The notes: generated by a model not told the origin, from the sequence alone. Shown: positions 43,791 to 52,893, counted from the stretch's first letter. The stretch is DNA of 64,000 nt from JAVKFY01 sp040223615 (GCA_040223615.1 JAVKFY010000009.1:1-64000); one strand, 5' to 3'. Program-made: numbers and translations.

Positions 43791-44999
43791 CTATCGCCGC
43801 ATGGCCGCGGCGCCGCGGCAGGCGAGCAGGAAGCAGCACAGGCCGAGGAACGCCTCCAGGCCGCCGACCGCCAGCACCAGGTCGTAGCCGCCGATCGCCC
43901 ACAGCAGGCCGCCGATGCTCGGCGCCAGTGCCGTCGCCGCCATGACGAACAACGCGATGGAGCCGGAGATCTGGCCAAAGCTCTCGCGCCCCAGCAGGTC
44001 GGCGGTGACCACCGGGCGCGAGATGCTGGTGACGCCGATGCCCGCCCCCTGGCACAGCGCGAAGGCACCGAGCAGCAACGGTTGCCATGCGGAGGCGAAC
44101 AGGAACACCGAGGCCAGGGTCACCGAAGCGAATGTCGCGACGGTGATCGCATTCATCGACATGCGCCGCTCCACCGCCATCATCGCCAGCCGCCCGGCGA
44201 CCTGCATCGGCCCGATCAGCGAGGCCGCCAGCACCGCGTACTTCAGCGGCAACGCGCGCTCGTTGAGCAGCGGCAGCAGGTGCGTCACCACCATGCCGTG
44301 GTTGAGGTAGAGCAGCGCGAAGGCCAGCGCGATGTACCAGAAGGCTGGCCGCCCCAGCGCCACGCGCAAGGCGGAGACCCGCGAGACGCCAGCGTCGACT
44401 GCCTGCGGGCGGACGTCGCCGGCAGTACCGATCCAGAACAACGGCGTGGCGACGAAGGCGATCAACGCGGCGAAGGTCAGCGCGCTTACCCGCCAGCCAT
44501 AGGCGTCGGCGACGAAATTGTTGACCGGGAAGGACAGCGTGCCGGCGAAGCCCGCGACCAGCGTCACCAGGGTGATGGCGCGGCGCGCGTCCTGCCCGCG
44601 CGTGCGGGTCAGAAAGGCGAAGCAGGCCTCGTACAGCGCGCCCGACATCAACAAGCCCAGCGCCACCCAGATGGCGAAGAAGTGTGTACGGCTCTCCACG
44701 AATGCCAGGCCGACCAGCAGCGCCGCCGCCAGCGCCGAGCAGACCGTCATCATCACCCGGCCGTGGCCGCGGTCGATCAGCCGGCCGGCATAGGGCGCCA
44801 TCAGCGCGGAGACGATCAGGGTGGTGGTGAAGCCGGCCGTCAGCTCGGTCTTGGACCAACCGAGGTCGCCCTCCCAGTGCGCCAGCAGCGCCGGGAACAG
44901 GTAATAGGTGCCGGCCCAGATCACGGTCTCGGCGATCGCCAGGCACCATATCCGGCCGGAGCGCGCGATCTGGCCGTAGCCGATGTCGGTCGAGGTCAT
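43791..44999 (-). CDS. MFS transporter
   Basis: The 402-residue transporter has twelve hydrophobic helices. The loop 2-3 signature is YAGRLIDRGHGRVMM near residue 70. The second half contains GAGIGVTSISRPVVTADLLG near 300, typical of the monocarboxylate/oxalate branch. It diverges from the SufR-like regulator gene (45120), which may control it. Downstream are a small membrane protein and mscS. Substrate is unknown. Confidence 0.87.
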   Translation of the reverse strand: MTSTDIGYGQIARSGRIWCLAIAETVIWAGTYYLFPALLAHWEGDLGWSKTELTAGFTTTLIVSALMAPYAGRLIDRGHGRVMMTVCSALAAALLVGLAFVESRTHFFAIWVALGLLMSGALYEACFAFLTRTRGQDARRAITLVTLVAGFAGTLSFPVNNFVADAYGWRVSALTFAALIAFVATPLFWIGTAGDVRPQAVDAGVSRVSALRVALGRPAFWYIALAFALLYLNHGMVVTHLLPLLNERALPLKYAVLAASLIGPMQVAGRLAMMAVERRMSMNAITVATFASVTLASVFLFASAWQPLLLGAFALCQGAGIGVTSISRPVVTADLLGRESFGQISGSIALFVMAATALAPSIGGLLWAIGGYDLVLAVGGLEAFLGLCCFLLACRGAAAMRR

Positions 45000-45106
45000 G
45001 GCGAGAAGAAGCTCCGTCGCGCATCCGAGCCCGCGACCGACGCAAGGTCAAGCGGGATTGCGCGCCGGCTGCCGATTTCGTAAATAAACAACTCTTGGGT
45101 TTTTAT

Positions 45107-45121
45107 ATCGGGCGACCCGAT
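45107..45121. promoter_or_regulatory. palindrome overlapping the regulator start codon
   Basis: ATCGGG-CGA-CCCGAT is a perfect inverted repeat whose right arm covers the AT of the ATG at 45120. An AT-rich stretch with a TAAATAAACAACTC block lies just upstream. Placement over the start codon is what one expects of an autoregulatory operator for the SufR-like gene. The divergent MFS promoter lies within 120 bp. Confidence 0.5.
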
Positions 45122-45740
45122 GACTGACACCGCGCAACGTATCCTGCATCTGTTGAAGACCCGCGGTCCGCAGACCGCGCAGGCGCTCGCGCGGCGCTTC
45201 GCGATCTCGACGGTGGCGGCGCGCAAGCAGCTTGCCAGCCTGCAGGAGGACGGCCTGGTCGACTTCGCCGAGGAGAGCGTCGGCGTCGGGCGGCCGCGCC
45301 GGCTGTGGTCGCTGACCGAGGCCGGCCATGCGCGGTTTCCCGACGCGCACGAGCATCTCAGCCTGGAACTGATCGAGGCGGCGCGCGAGGCGTTCGGCGA
45401 CGCCGGGCTGGAGCGCATGATCGCGACGCGCGAGCGGGCCACGCTGGCCGCGTACAAGGACGCACTGAAGGGTTGCGACGGCCCGCGCGCGCGGGTGCGC
45501 AAGCTGACCGAGCTGCGCCGCGCCGAGGGCTACATGGCGGAGTGCCGGCTGGCCGGCGACGGCTGGCTGCTGGTCGAGAACCACTGCCCGATCTGCGCCG
45601 CCGCCAGCGTGTGCCAGGGCTTCTGCCGGGCCGAGCTCGACATCTTCCAGGCCGTGCTCGGCCCCGAGGTCGGCGTGGAGCGGACCGAACACATACTGGC
45701 CGGGGCGCGGCGCTGCGCCTATCGCATCACGCCACGATGA
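45120..45740 (+). CDS. SufR/COG2345-type helix-turn-helix transcriptional regulator
   Basis: The 206-residue regulator has a DeoR/ArsR-like winged helix at the N-terminus (TAQALARRFAISTVAARKQL). A wing region GVGRPRRLWSLTEAGHARFP follows. The C-terminal part carries a cysteine cluster HCPICAAASVCQGFC near residue 159 and a last cysteine in GARRCAYRI. This pattern matches the iron-sulfur regulators of the SufR group, so redox or Fe-S sensing is plausible. Its stop overlaps the start of an MFS gene, and another MFS gene diverges upstream. Confidence 0.85.
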   Translation: MTDTAQRILHLLKTRGPQTAQALARRFAISTVAARKQLASLQEDGLVDFAEESVGVGRPRRLWSLTEAGHARFPDAHEHLSLELIEAAREAFGDAGLERMIATRERATLAAYKDALKGCDGPRARVRKLTELRRAEGYMAECRLAGDGWLLVENHCPICAAASVCQGFCRAELDIFQAVLGPEVGVERTEHILAGARRCAYRITPR

Positions 45741-47146
45741 CGGCGGCAGTCGAGCAGCGCGTCGCCTGGCGCGAGCTGTGGCAGGGTGGCCGTCTGCCGC
45801 TGGTCATCGTGCTGTGCCTGGGCGTGTGGCTGCACGCGGCGGAGTCGCTCCTGGTCGCGACGCTGATCCCGGCGGCGGTGGCGGCGATCGGCGGCATCCA
45901 CCTGGTGGCCTGGACCATCGCGCTGTACCTGCTGGGCTCGATCGTCGCCGGCGCCGTGGCCGGGCTGGCCTCGCTGCGGTTCGGGCTGCGCCGCGCCTTC
46001 GTGTTCTCCGCCCTGCTCTATGCCGCCGGCTGCGTGGTCAGCGCCCTGGCGCCGGACATGCCGACGATGCTGGCCGGACGCGTGCCGCAGGGGCTGGGCG
46101 GCGGCGGCATGCTGGCGCTGAGCTTCGTCGGGGTGGAGCGGCTGTTCGACAAGCGGCTGATGCCCCGGCTGATCGCGCTGATCTCCGCCGTGTGGGGCGC
46201 CTCGGCCTTTCTCGGCCCGCTGGTCGGCGGCGTGTTCGCCGAAATCGGCTTGTGGCGCTACGGCTTCTGGGCCTTCGCCGGCCAGGCCATGGTGCTGGCC
46301 CCGGCGGTATGGCTGATCCTGCCGCCGGACCGTATCGGCGCGGCGGTGGCTGGGCGGGCGCCGTGGGGCCGGTTGGCGATCTTCGCCACCGGGGCGCTGG
46401 CGATCGCGGCGGCCGGGATCGAGGTTTCCGCGCTGGGCTCGCCGCTGCTGATCGCTGCCGGCGTCGCGCTGCTCGCCGGGTTCTTCGCCGCCGACGCGCG
46501 CGCGGGCGACGACCGCCTGTTCCCGCATGGCGTGCTGTCGCTGTCCGGCCCGGTCGGCGCCGGCTGCCTGATGGTGGCGCTGTTCGCCATGGGCACCGTA
46601 GCCTACACCGTCTACGGGCCGCTGCTGGGCAAGCTGATGCACGGCGCCAGCCCGCTGACCGTCGGCTACCTGGTGGCGCTGGAGTCGATCGGCTGGAGCG
46701 TCGCGGCGGTCGCCGTCTCGGGCGTCCGCGCGGAGGTGGCAACGATACGCATCGGCGCGACGCTGCTGACGCTGTCCACGCTGGCCTTCGCGGTCGCGGT
46801 GCCGTTCGGCTCGCTGCTGGCGGTGGTACCGGCGCTACTGCTGGCCGGCGGCGGGTTCGGCGCGGCCTATGCCTTCGTGCTGGCGAGGGTCACGGCCGGC
46901 GCAGGCGCGGCCGACAAGGCGCGCGCCGCCGCCGCGCTGCCGACGATGCAGCTCATCGGCTACACCGTCGCCGCGGCCGGGCTCGGCATCGTCGCCAACG
47001 CGGCCGGGCTGGACCAGGCCACGCCCGAAGCCGCCCAGCGCACCGCGACCTGGGTGTTTGCAGCCAGCATCCCGCCGGCGCTGCTCGGCCTGGTCGCCGC
47101 CTGGCGCCTGACCATGAAGCGCGGCGGTGCTAGCATCGCGGCATGA
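45737..47146 (+). CDS. MFS transporter (DHA2-like)
   Basis: A 469-residue transporter with about fourteen hydrophobic segments, as in the drug:H+ antiporter 2 branch. GRVPQGLGGGGMLALSFVG near residue 115 is the conserved helix 4 region, and SAVWGASAFLGPLVGGVFAE near 150 is the antiporter motif C region. It is co-translated with the SufR-like regulator (ATGA overlap) and ends four bases inside the next gene. Export of a toxic or redox-active compound under that regulator is a reasonable inference. Confidence 0.88.
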   Translation: MTAAVEQRVAWRELWQGGRLPLVIVLCLGVWLHAAESLLVATLIPAAVAAIGGIHLVAWTIALYLLGSIVAGAVAGLASLRFGLRRAFVFSALLYAAGCVVSALAPDMPTMLAGRVPQGLGGGGMLALSFVGVERLFDKRLMPRLIALISAVWGASAFLGPLVGGVFAEIGLWRYGFWAFAGQAMVLAPAVWLILPPDRIGAAVAGRAPWGRLAIFATGALAIAAAGIEVSALGSPLLIAAGVALLAGFFAADARAGDDRLFPHGVLSLSGPVGAGCLMVALFAMGTVAYTVYGPLLGKLMHGASPLTVGYLVALESIGWSVAAVAVSGVRAEVATIRIGATLLTLSTLAFAVAVPFGSLLAVVPALLLAGGGFGAAYAFVLARVTAGAGAADKARAAAALPTMQLIGYTVAAAGLGIVANAAGLDQATPEAAQRTATWVFAASIPPALLGLVAAWRLTMKRGGASIAA

Positions 47147-48291
47147 TGCCCTTTCCGCTCGACCCGAAAACCACCGAGATCCTGGCCGCGAACGCCGCCG
47201 CGTCGGAGGCCGCGCACGAATTGTCATCCGCCAGCAAGACGGCGCTGGCCGAGGCCGGTCTGCTGCGCCTGCTGGTGCCGCGTCGGGCCGGCGGCGACGA
47301 GGCCGAACTGGCGACGGCGCTGGCGGCGATGGGCGCGGTGGCCGAGGTCTGCCCGGCCGCCGGCTGGGTGATGATGGTCTCAACCGCGCACGACCTGGTG
47401 ATGGGCGGCTTTCCGGAAGCCGCGCAGGACGAGGTCTATGGCGCCGGGCCGGACGACGTGTTTCCGGGATCGCTGGCCACCACCGGCGAATTGATCCCGG
47501 CCGACGGCGGCTGGCGGCTGAGCGGCAAGTGGCCGTTCGCCAGCGGCGCGGCGCGCGGCGGCTGGTTCCTGCTCGGCACGGCGGTGCGCACGCAGGGCGA
47601 GCGGCCGGTGCCGTATCACGTGGTGCTGCCGGCGACCGACCTGCGGCTGGACGACGACTGGCGCACACTGGGCCTGCGCGGCACCGGCTCGGTCACCGTG
47701 CACGCCGAGGACGGGTTCGTGCCCGCGCATCGCGGCATGAATACCGGCGAGCTGTTTCGCGGCGAGAGCGAATGGCAGGCACGGCATCCGACCCGGCTCT
47801 ATCGCACGCCCATCGTCGGCGGGCTGTCGGCGCACCTGGCCTCGGTGACGCTGGGCATGGCGCGGGCCGGTTTCGCCGATGCGTTGGACCGAACGGGCGG
47901 CCAGGGCGACCGCTACACCGGCGGCGGCAAGCGCGAGCGCGCCGGGCTGCAAATGCGGCTGGCCGAGGCTGAGGCGGAACTACGCTGCGCGGCGCTGCTG
48001 CTGGCCGACACGGCGGCGGTGCTGAAATCGATTTCCGAAGGCGAGGACACGCCGGCGGCGCGCGGCCGGGCCAAGCACCAGGCGGCCTACGTGATCGAGC
48101 TCTGCGCCCGGGCGGTCGGCCGGCTGATGGCGGCATCGGGCGCGCGCGCAGCGTTCGACGGCAGCCGGCTGCAAAACGCCTTCCGCGACATCAACATGGC
48201 CCGCAGCCACGCCATGGCCGATCACGACGGCGCCGCCGAGACGCGCGGCCGCCTGCTGCTCGGCCTCGATCCGGGACCGTTCCCGCTGTAA
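47143..48291 (+). CDS. acyl-CoA dehydrogenase-fold flavin oxidoreductase (HsaA/HpaB-like)
   Basis: The 382-residue protein has the acyl-CoA dehydrogenase fold, with AGLLRLLVPRRAGGDEAELA near residue 40 and GWRLSGKWPFASGAARGGWF near 125. The catalytic glutamate region of true dehydrogenases is missing; instead RLQNAFRDINMARSHAM near 345 matches flavin-dependent monooxygenases such as HsaA and DszC. These need a separate flavin reductase, not seen here. It overlaps the MFS gene by four bases and belongs to the regulator-MFS operon. Confidence 0.83.
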   Translation: MMPFPLDPKTTEILAANAAASEAAHELSSASKTALAEAGLLRLLVPRRAGGDEAELATALAAMGAVAEVCPAAGWVMMVSTAHDLVMGGFPEAAQDEVYGAGPDDVFPGSLATTGELIPADGGWRLSGKWPFASGAARGGWFLLGTAVRTQGERPVPYHVVLPATDLRLDDDWRTLGLRGTGSVTVHAEDGFVPAHRGMNTGELFRGESEWQARHPTRLYRTPIVGGLSAHLASVTLGMARAGFADALDRTGGQGDRYTGGGKRERAGLQMRLAEAEAELRCAALLLADTAAVLKSISEGEDTPAARGRAKHQAAYVIELCARAVGRLMAASGARAAFDGSRLQNAFRDINMARSHAMADHDGAAETRGRLLLGLDPGPFPL

Positions 48292-48322
48292 GCGCCTCGC
48301 GACCCCAACGTCTCCGAAACGA

Positions 48323-48348
48323 AAGAGGGCGCCGGGAGGCGCCCTCTT
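48323..48348. terminator. bidirectional Rho-independent terminator
   Basis: AAGAGGGCGCC and GGCGCCCTCTT form a perfect 11-bp stem with a GGGA loop. A-rich bases precede and T residues follow on each strand, so it can stop transcription from both convergent genes (oxidoreductase and thiolase). Confidence 0.85.
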
Positions 48349-48372
48349 GAACTCTCCGATCGTCTGCGGCGA

Positions 48373-49575
48373 TCAGGCGTCTTCCAGGCCGACGATGGCA
48401 ATGGAGGACACGTTGGCGTGCGGCGCGCCGCCCAGGTTGTGGGTCATGCCGAACTTCGGGTTGTCGAGCTGGCGCGGCCCGGCCCGGCCGAGCAGCTGCG
48501 AGTACATCTCGTAGAGCATGCGCAGGCCGCTGGCGCCGATCGGATGGCCGAAGCACTTCAGGCCGCCGTCGATCTGGGCCGGGATCTGGCCGTCGGAATT
48601 GTAGAAGCCGTCGAGGACGTCCTTCCAGGCCTCGCCCTCCTTGGAGAGGTAGAGGTCTTCCATGGTGACCAGCTCGGTGATCGAGAAGCAGTCGTGGCAC
48701 TCGAACATCGAGATCTGATCGCGCGGGTTATCGATGCCGGCCTCCTTGTAGGCCCGCTCCGATGCCTTGCGCGTGGTCATGAAGTAGCTGCCGTCCCAGC
48801 TATTGTGCTGCGACTCGATGCCGTTCGACACCGCGAGCTGCAGCGCCTTCACCGTCACCAGGTCCTTCTTGCCTAGCGAGCGGGCGATCTCCGGCGTGGT
48901 CACGATGGCGCAGGCCGAGCCGTCCGACACGCCGCAGCAGTCGAACAGACCGAGCGGATCGGCGATCATCGGCGCGTTCATCACGGTGTCGATGTTGATC
49001 GGCTTCTGCAGGTGCGCCTTCGGGTTCTTGGCGCCGTTGTCGTGGCTCTTCACCGAGATCTGCGCCATCGCCTTCTTCACGTCGTCGCGGGCGACGCCGT
49101 GCTTCTGCTGGTAGGCGGAGGCGAGCTGGGCGAAGGAGCCCGGGGCCGACATGTTGGCGCCGATCATCGCGTGCTGGGTGCCGCGGCCACGCTGCGGCAG
49201 GCCGCCGTAGCCGGTGTCCTTCAGCTTCTCCACGCCGGCGGCGAGCGCGATGTCGGCGGCGCCCGACGCGACGGCGTAGACCGCGCCGCGGAAGCTCTCG
49301 GTGCCCGAGGCGCAGAAATTCTCGACGCGGGTGACCGGGATGTAGGGCAGACGCAGGGCAGTCGCCAGCGGCACGCCGGACTTGCCGACGTGGATCTCCT
49401 CGATCGCGGTGGAGAACCAGGCGGCGTCGATCCGGTCGGCGCCGATGCCGGCGTCCTTCATGCACTCTTCGAAGGCCTCGACGATCAGGTCGTCGGCCTC
49501 CGCGTCCCAGCGCTCGCCGAACTTGGAGCAGCCCATGCCCAGAATGGCGACCTTGTCGCGAATACCAGATGCCAT
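48373..49575 (-). CDS. SCP2-type thiolase (acetyl-CoA acetyltransferase family)
   Basis: The 400-residue enzyme belongs to the thiolase branch related to sterol carrier protein X. The reactive cysteine is in VENFCASGTESFRGAVYAVA near residue 92. The C-terminal histidine is in GLKCFGHPIGASGLRMLYEM near 340, and a MTHNLGGAPHANVSS tail replaces the usual final cysteine region. It should cleave or form 3-oxoacyl-CoA. It lies 67 bp downstream of the HMG-CoA-synthase-like/DUF35 gene on the same strand, a pairing known from archaeal complexes. Confidence 0.92.
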   Translation of the reverse strand: MASGIRDKVAILGMGCSKFGERWDAEADDLIVEAFEECMKDAGIGADRIDAAWFSTAIEEIHVGKSGVPLATALRLPYIPVTRVENFCASGTESFRGAVYAVASGAADIALAAGVEKLKDTGYGGLPQRGRGTQHAMIGANMSAPGSFAQLASAYQQKHGVARDDVKKAMAQISVKSHDNGAKNPKAHLQKPINIDTVMNAPMIADPLGLFDCCGVSDGSACAIVTTPEIARSLGKKDLVTVKALQLAVSNGIESQHNSWDGSYFMTTRKASERAYKEAGIDNPRDQISMFECHDCFSITELVTMEDLYLSKEGEAWKDVLDGFYNSDGQIPAQIDGGLKCFGHPIGASGLRMLYEMYSQLLGRAGPRQLDNPKFGMTHNLGGAPHANVSSIAIVGLEDA

Positions 49576-49642
49576 GTCGTTACCTCCAAATGGCGCCGCG
49601 GCGCCTTAGCTGTTTGCCGTGGGTCGGGTCCGGTCGTGCCTC

Positions 49643-51091
49643 TCAGTATGCAGGCGCGGCCTTCCAGAAATATTTGGTGAAGCCGCGCTGCGGGTCATAC
49701 TCCTTCACCCGGAACACCATGCGGATGGGCATGCCCGACTCGACCTTGCCCACGTCGACATCGGTGAAGTCTGCCATGAGACGCCCACCCTCTTCAAACG
49801 TGACCATGCCGAAATGCTGCGGCGGGTCCGGCGTGAAGGTGAGGTTGTCGGCGGTCCAGGACTGCACTTTCGCCGGGATGTTGGAGAAGGGATGGTCGTC
49901 CTGGCTGTGGAATTCGCCGCAATTCGGGTTCACGCAGATGTTCGACTTCGGGAACTGCACCGTGCCGCAGTTGCGGCACTTGCCGCCGACCATGGCCAGG
50001 ACCTGATCCTTCTTGCGGTACAGCGCGGTCAGCGCGGTCTGCTTGTCGGCCTCGGCGCGCAGGCCCAGGTCCTGATTGACCAGGTGGTTGAACGACAGGA
50101 ACTTGTTGTAGTTGCCCTCTTCCTTGCGCCGGGCCAGGAAACCCTTCACGCCCAGCCCCTTGCCGGCATTGGCGATCGCGTCGGTGGCCTTGAACAGAAC
50201 CGCGTCGCAGCCCTGGCCCCAGCCGACGACCAGGATCAGGTCGCCCGGCTTGGCGTCCTGCAAGGCGTCGACCAGCATGACCAGTGCGTGCGCGGTGCCG
50301 GCCTCGCCCATCACCGCCTGCAGGTTGTCGCGCACCGCGCCGTCGGGGATGCCGGCCTTCTTGGCGAGCTGCGCCGGGACGTTGCGGATCAGGCAGGGCA
50401 TCACGAAATGGGCGATGCTGGCCGGGTCGACCTTGGTCTTCTTGAACAGGCCCTCAAGCGCGCGCGGGGCGATCTTCAGGTAGCCCTCGTCGCGGATCCA
50501 GCGCTCTTCCCAGTTGTAGTCGAATTCCTCGTTGGCGCCGCGATAATGATCGACGAAGTCGACCGAGACCTGGTGCACGCCGACCAGCTCGGCGACCACG
50601 TTGTCCTTGCCGAGCAGTACCGCCGCGGCGCCGTCGCCGTAGGTCAGCTCCTGGGTCCCGGCGGACTTGGTGCGGCGCTTCTCGGCGGCGGCCAGCAGCG
50701 CCGTGCCACCTTGCCCGGCGACCGAATTCAGCGCGTTGATCAGCCCGGTGGTCCCGGCGCGCTGCGAGGAGGTGACGTCCATCGTCATCATGTCCTCGCC
50801 GCAATGCAGCGCGGTGGCCAGCACGCCGGCATTCTGGCGGTCGGCATAGGGCATCGAGGTGGAGGCCAGGAAGATCGCCGACAGGTCCTCCGGCGGCTCC
50901 CCGGCGCCGAGGCAGTCGCGCGCCGCCTCCACCGCCATGGTCATGGTGTCCTCGTCCCAGTTGCACATCGCGCGCTCGCCCTTGGCCAGCCCCTTGATGC
51001 CGGGGTTGAACCACGAGTTGGCCTCGACGATGGCCTTGCGCTGAAGCCGCAGCCTGGGGATGTAGGCGCCGAAAGCGGTGATGCCGGTCAT
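49643..51091 (-). CDS. HMG-CoA-synthase-like domain fused to a DUF35 zinc-ribbon/OB domain
   Basis: The 482-residue protein joins a thiolase-fold HMG-CoA-synthase-like domain (residues 1-340) to a DUF35 domain: a zinc ribbon GKCRNCGTVQFPKSNICVNP near 358 with four cysteines, then an OB fold. The segment that normally holds the condensing cysteine reads DVTSSQRAGTTGLINALN, so glutamine appears to occupy the cysteine position. Claisen condensation is therefore doubtful; decarboxylation or a scaffold role is possible. The neighbour is a thiolase, as in archaeal thiolase/HMG-CoA synthase/DUF35 complexes. Confidence 0.82.
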   Translation of the reverse strand: MTGITAFGAYIPRLRLQRKAIVEANSWFNPGIKGLAKGERAMCNWDEDTMTMAVEAARDCLGAGEPPEDLSAIFLASTSMPYADRQNAGVLATALHCGEDMMTMDVTSSQRAGTTGLINALNSVAGQGGTALLAAAEKRRTKSAGTQELTYGDGAAAVLLGKDNVVAELVGVHQVSVDFVDHYRGANEEFDYNWEERWIRDEGYLKIAPRALEGLFKKTKVDPASIAHFVMPCLIRNVPAQLAKKAGIPDGAVRDNLQAVMGEAGTAHALVMLVDALQDAKPGDLILVVGWGQGCDAVLFKATDAIANAGKGLGVKGFLARRKEEGNYNKFLSFNHLVNQDLGLRAEADKQTALTALYRKKDQVLAMVGGKCRNCGTVQFPKSNICVNPNCGEFHSQDDHPFSNIPAKVQSWTADNLTFTPDPPQHFGMVTFEEGGRLMADFTDVDVGKVESGMPIRMVFRVKEYDPQRGFTKYFWKAAPAY

Positions 51092-51248
51092 ACGTTCCGC
51101 CCTGAATCTTGTTCGCTGTTGGAGTTTGCTTTTCGTTCTATCCGGTGGGCTGGCCGGTGGGCCGCCCGCGCCGCAACCATAATCATGCGTACCATCCCGT
51201 CAAGCAGACGCCTTGCGGCTCTGCCATGCGCCGTCGTATAGGCCGGGG

Positions 51249-52172
51249 ATGCTGCCCGCCCACATCGCCGACCGCCTCGCCCTGCCCGTCATTGCCGCGC
51301 CGATGTTTCTGGTCTCCGGGCCGGAACTGGTGATCGCTGCCTGCAAGGCCGGGGTGATCGGGTCGTTTCCGACCGCCAACTGCCGTTCGCCGGAGGAACT
51401 CGACCGCTGGCTGGGCGAAATGGCCGAGGCGACCGAGGGCGCCGCGCCATATTGCCCGAACCTGATCGTGCACCGCTCCAACCCGCGGGTCCCGGCCGAC
51501 CTGGCGATGGTGGTGAAGCACAAGGCGCCGCTGGTGATCGCCTCGGTCGGCTCGCCGGCGCCGATCCTGGACGACATCCACGGCTATGGCGGGCTGGTGT
51601 TCGCGGACATCGCCTCGATGCGGCACGCCGAGAAGGCCATCGAGGCCGGCGCCGACGGGCTCATTCTGCTCACCGCCGGCGCCGGCGGACAGACCGGCTG
51701 GGCCAACCCCTTCGCCTTCGTGCGCGCGGTGCGTAAAATCTTCGACGGGCCGGTGGTGCTGGCCGGCGGCGTCGCCGACGGTGTCGGCTTGAAAGCCGCC
51801 GTGACGTTGGGCTGCGACCTCGCCTACATGGGCACCCGGTTCATCGCCAGCGCCGAGAGCATGGCCAAGCCGGCCTATAAGGACATGCTGGTGACGTCGA
51901 GGTTGGACGACGTCCTGTTGACCAAGGCGTTCACCGGGCTGGAGACCAACATGCTCACGCCCTCGATCGTCGCCGCCGGGCTCGACCCCGCTGGCCTGCA
52001 GCCGGCCGGTGCGCTCGACGTCGCCAAGAGCATCTCGGTCGAGGCCCGCGACGACGACGCCAAGCGCTGGCGCGACATCTGGTCGGCCGGCCACACGGTC
52101 GGGCTGGTCGACGATGTGGCGCCGGTGGCCGAGCTGGTGGCGCGGCTGAAGGCCGAGTACGAGGCCGCCTGA
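51249..52172 (+). CDS. nitronate monooxygenase-family FMN enzyme
   Basis: A 307-residue TIM-barrel flavoprotein of the nitronate monooxygenase (2-nitropropane dioxygenase) family. The start has LALPVIAAPMFLVSGPELV. The FMN phosphate site is LTAGAGGQTGWANPFAFVR near 145, and GGVADGVGLKAAVTLGCDLA with AYMGTRFIAS near 180 completes the barrel. The family oxidises nitronates or related toxic metabolites. ATG 51249 is preferred to an ATG at 51213 because the preceding GCCGGGG is closer to a ribosome site. It heads a unit with a phosphatase and a thioesterase. Confidence 0.88.
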   Translation: MLPAHIADRLALPVIAAPMFLVSGPELVIAACKAGVIGSFPTANCRSPEELDRWLGEMAEATEGAAPYCPNLIVHRSNPRVPADLAMVVKHKAPLVIASVGSPAPILDDIHGYGGLVFADIASMRHAEKAIEAGADGLILLTAGAGGQTGWANPFAFVRAVRKIFDGPVVLAGGVADGVGLKAAVTLGCDLAYMGTRFIASAESMAKPAYKDMLVTSRLDDVLLTKAFTGLETNMLTPSIVAAGLDPAGLQPAGALDVAKSISVEARDDDAKRWRDIWSAGHTVGLVDDVAPVAELVARLKAEYEAA

Positions 52173-52173
52173 G

Positions 52174-52893
52174 ATGGCCGACCTGCACGCCGCCAGCCGC
52201 GGCCGCAAGCGGCTGTTCCTGATGCGTCACGGCGAGGTCGCCTACTACACGCCCGACGGCAAGCCGGTGCCGGACTTCGACAAGGTCGGCCTGACCCCGA
52301 ACGGCGAGGCGCAGGCGCGCGCGATCGGCGAGCTGCTGGCCGAGGCCGAGATCGACCTGGCCGGCCATACGCCGCTGCCGCGCACCCGGGCGACGCTGGA
52401 GGCGGTGCTGGGCGAGCGCGCGGCGCCGGTCGAACTGTTCGAGGACATGCGCGAGGCCGGCCACGGCTCGTTCCTCACCAACCAGCAGGACATGCTCGAC
52501 CGCTTCGTCTACGGCCTCGACCATGCCGGCACGCCGGGCGCGGTGCTGGGCATCGACGGCGAGCACCTGGCCGACGTGTACGAGCGGGTGGCGAACACCG
52601 TGGAGGCGCTGTTCCGCCGGCCGGGCTGGCGTTCGGCCCTGATCGTCGGGCACGGCATCGCCAACCGCGCCGCGCTGGCCTGGGCCTGCGGCGCCGGCCT
52701 GCACGGACTGGCCGGATTCGAGCAGGACTATGGTTGCCTGAACGTGATCGACGCCGACGTCGAGGACGGCGAGATCCGGCGCCGGTTGCTGCGGCTGGTC
52801 AACTTCACGGCCTACAGCCCGGCCAAGCATGGCATCACGCTCACCACCATGGAGCAGGCCGTCGCCGGCCGCTTCGCCGGCGACGCATCATGA
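52174..52893 (+). CDS. histidine phosphatase-family protein
   Basis: The 239-residue protein belongs to the phosphoglycerate-mutase-like phosphatases. The phosphohistidine motif RHGEVAYY lies near residue 19, with HTPLPRTRATLEAV and GHGIANRAALAW (second histidine near 167) downstream. The substrate is unknown; the family dephosphorylates sugars, cobalamin precursors and proteins. It starts two bases after the nitronate monooxygenase and ends with an ATGA overlap to the thioesterase, so all three are co-translated. Confidence 0.88.
   Translation: MADLHAASRGRKRLFLMRHGEVAYYTPDGKPVPDFDKVGLTPNGEAQARAIGELLAEAEIDLAGHTPLPRTRATLEAVLGERAAPVELFEDMREAGHGSFLTNQQDMLDRFVYGLDHAGTPGAVLGIDGEHLADVYERVANTVEALFRRPGWRSALIVGHGIANRAALAWACGAGLHGLAGFEQDYGCLNVIDADVEDGEIRRRLLRLVNFTAYSPAKHGITLTTMEQAVAGRFAGDAS

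Noticed and set aside
42322..45051. A 909-codon frame on the minus strand
   Set aside because: Only the 373-codon mscS part has family motifs; the rest is the antisense or off-frame shadow of the small membrane gene and the MFS gene.
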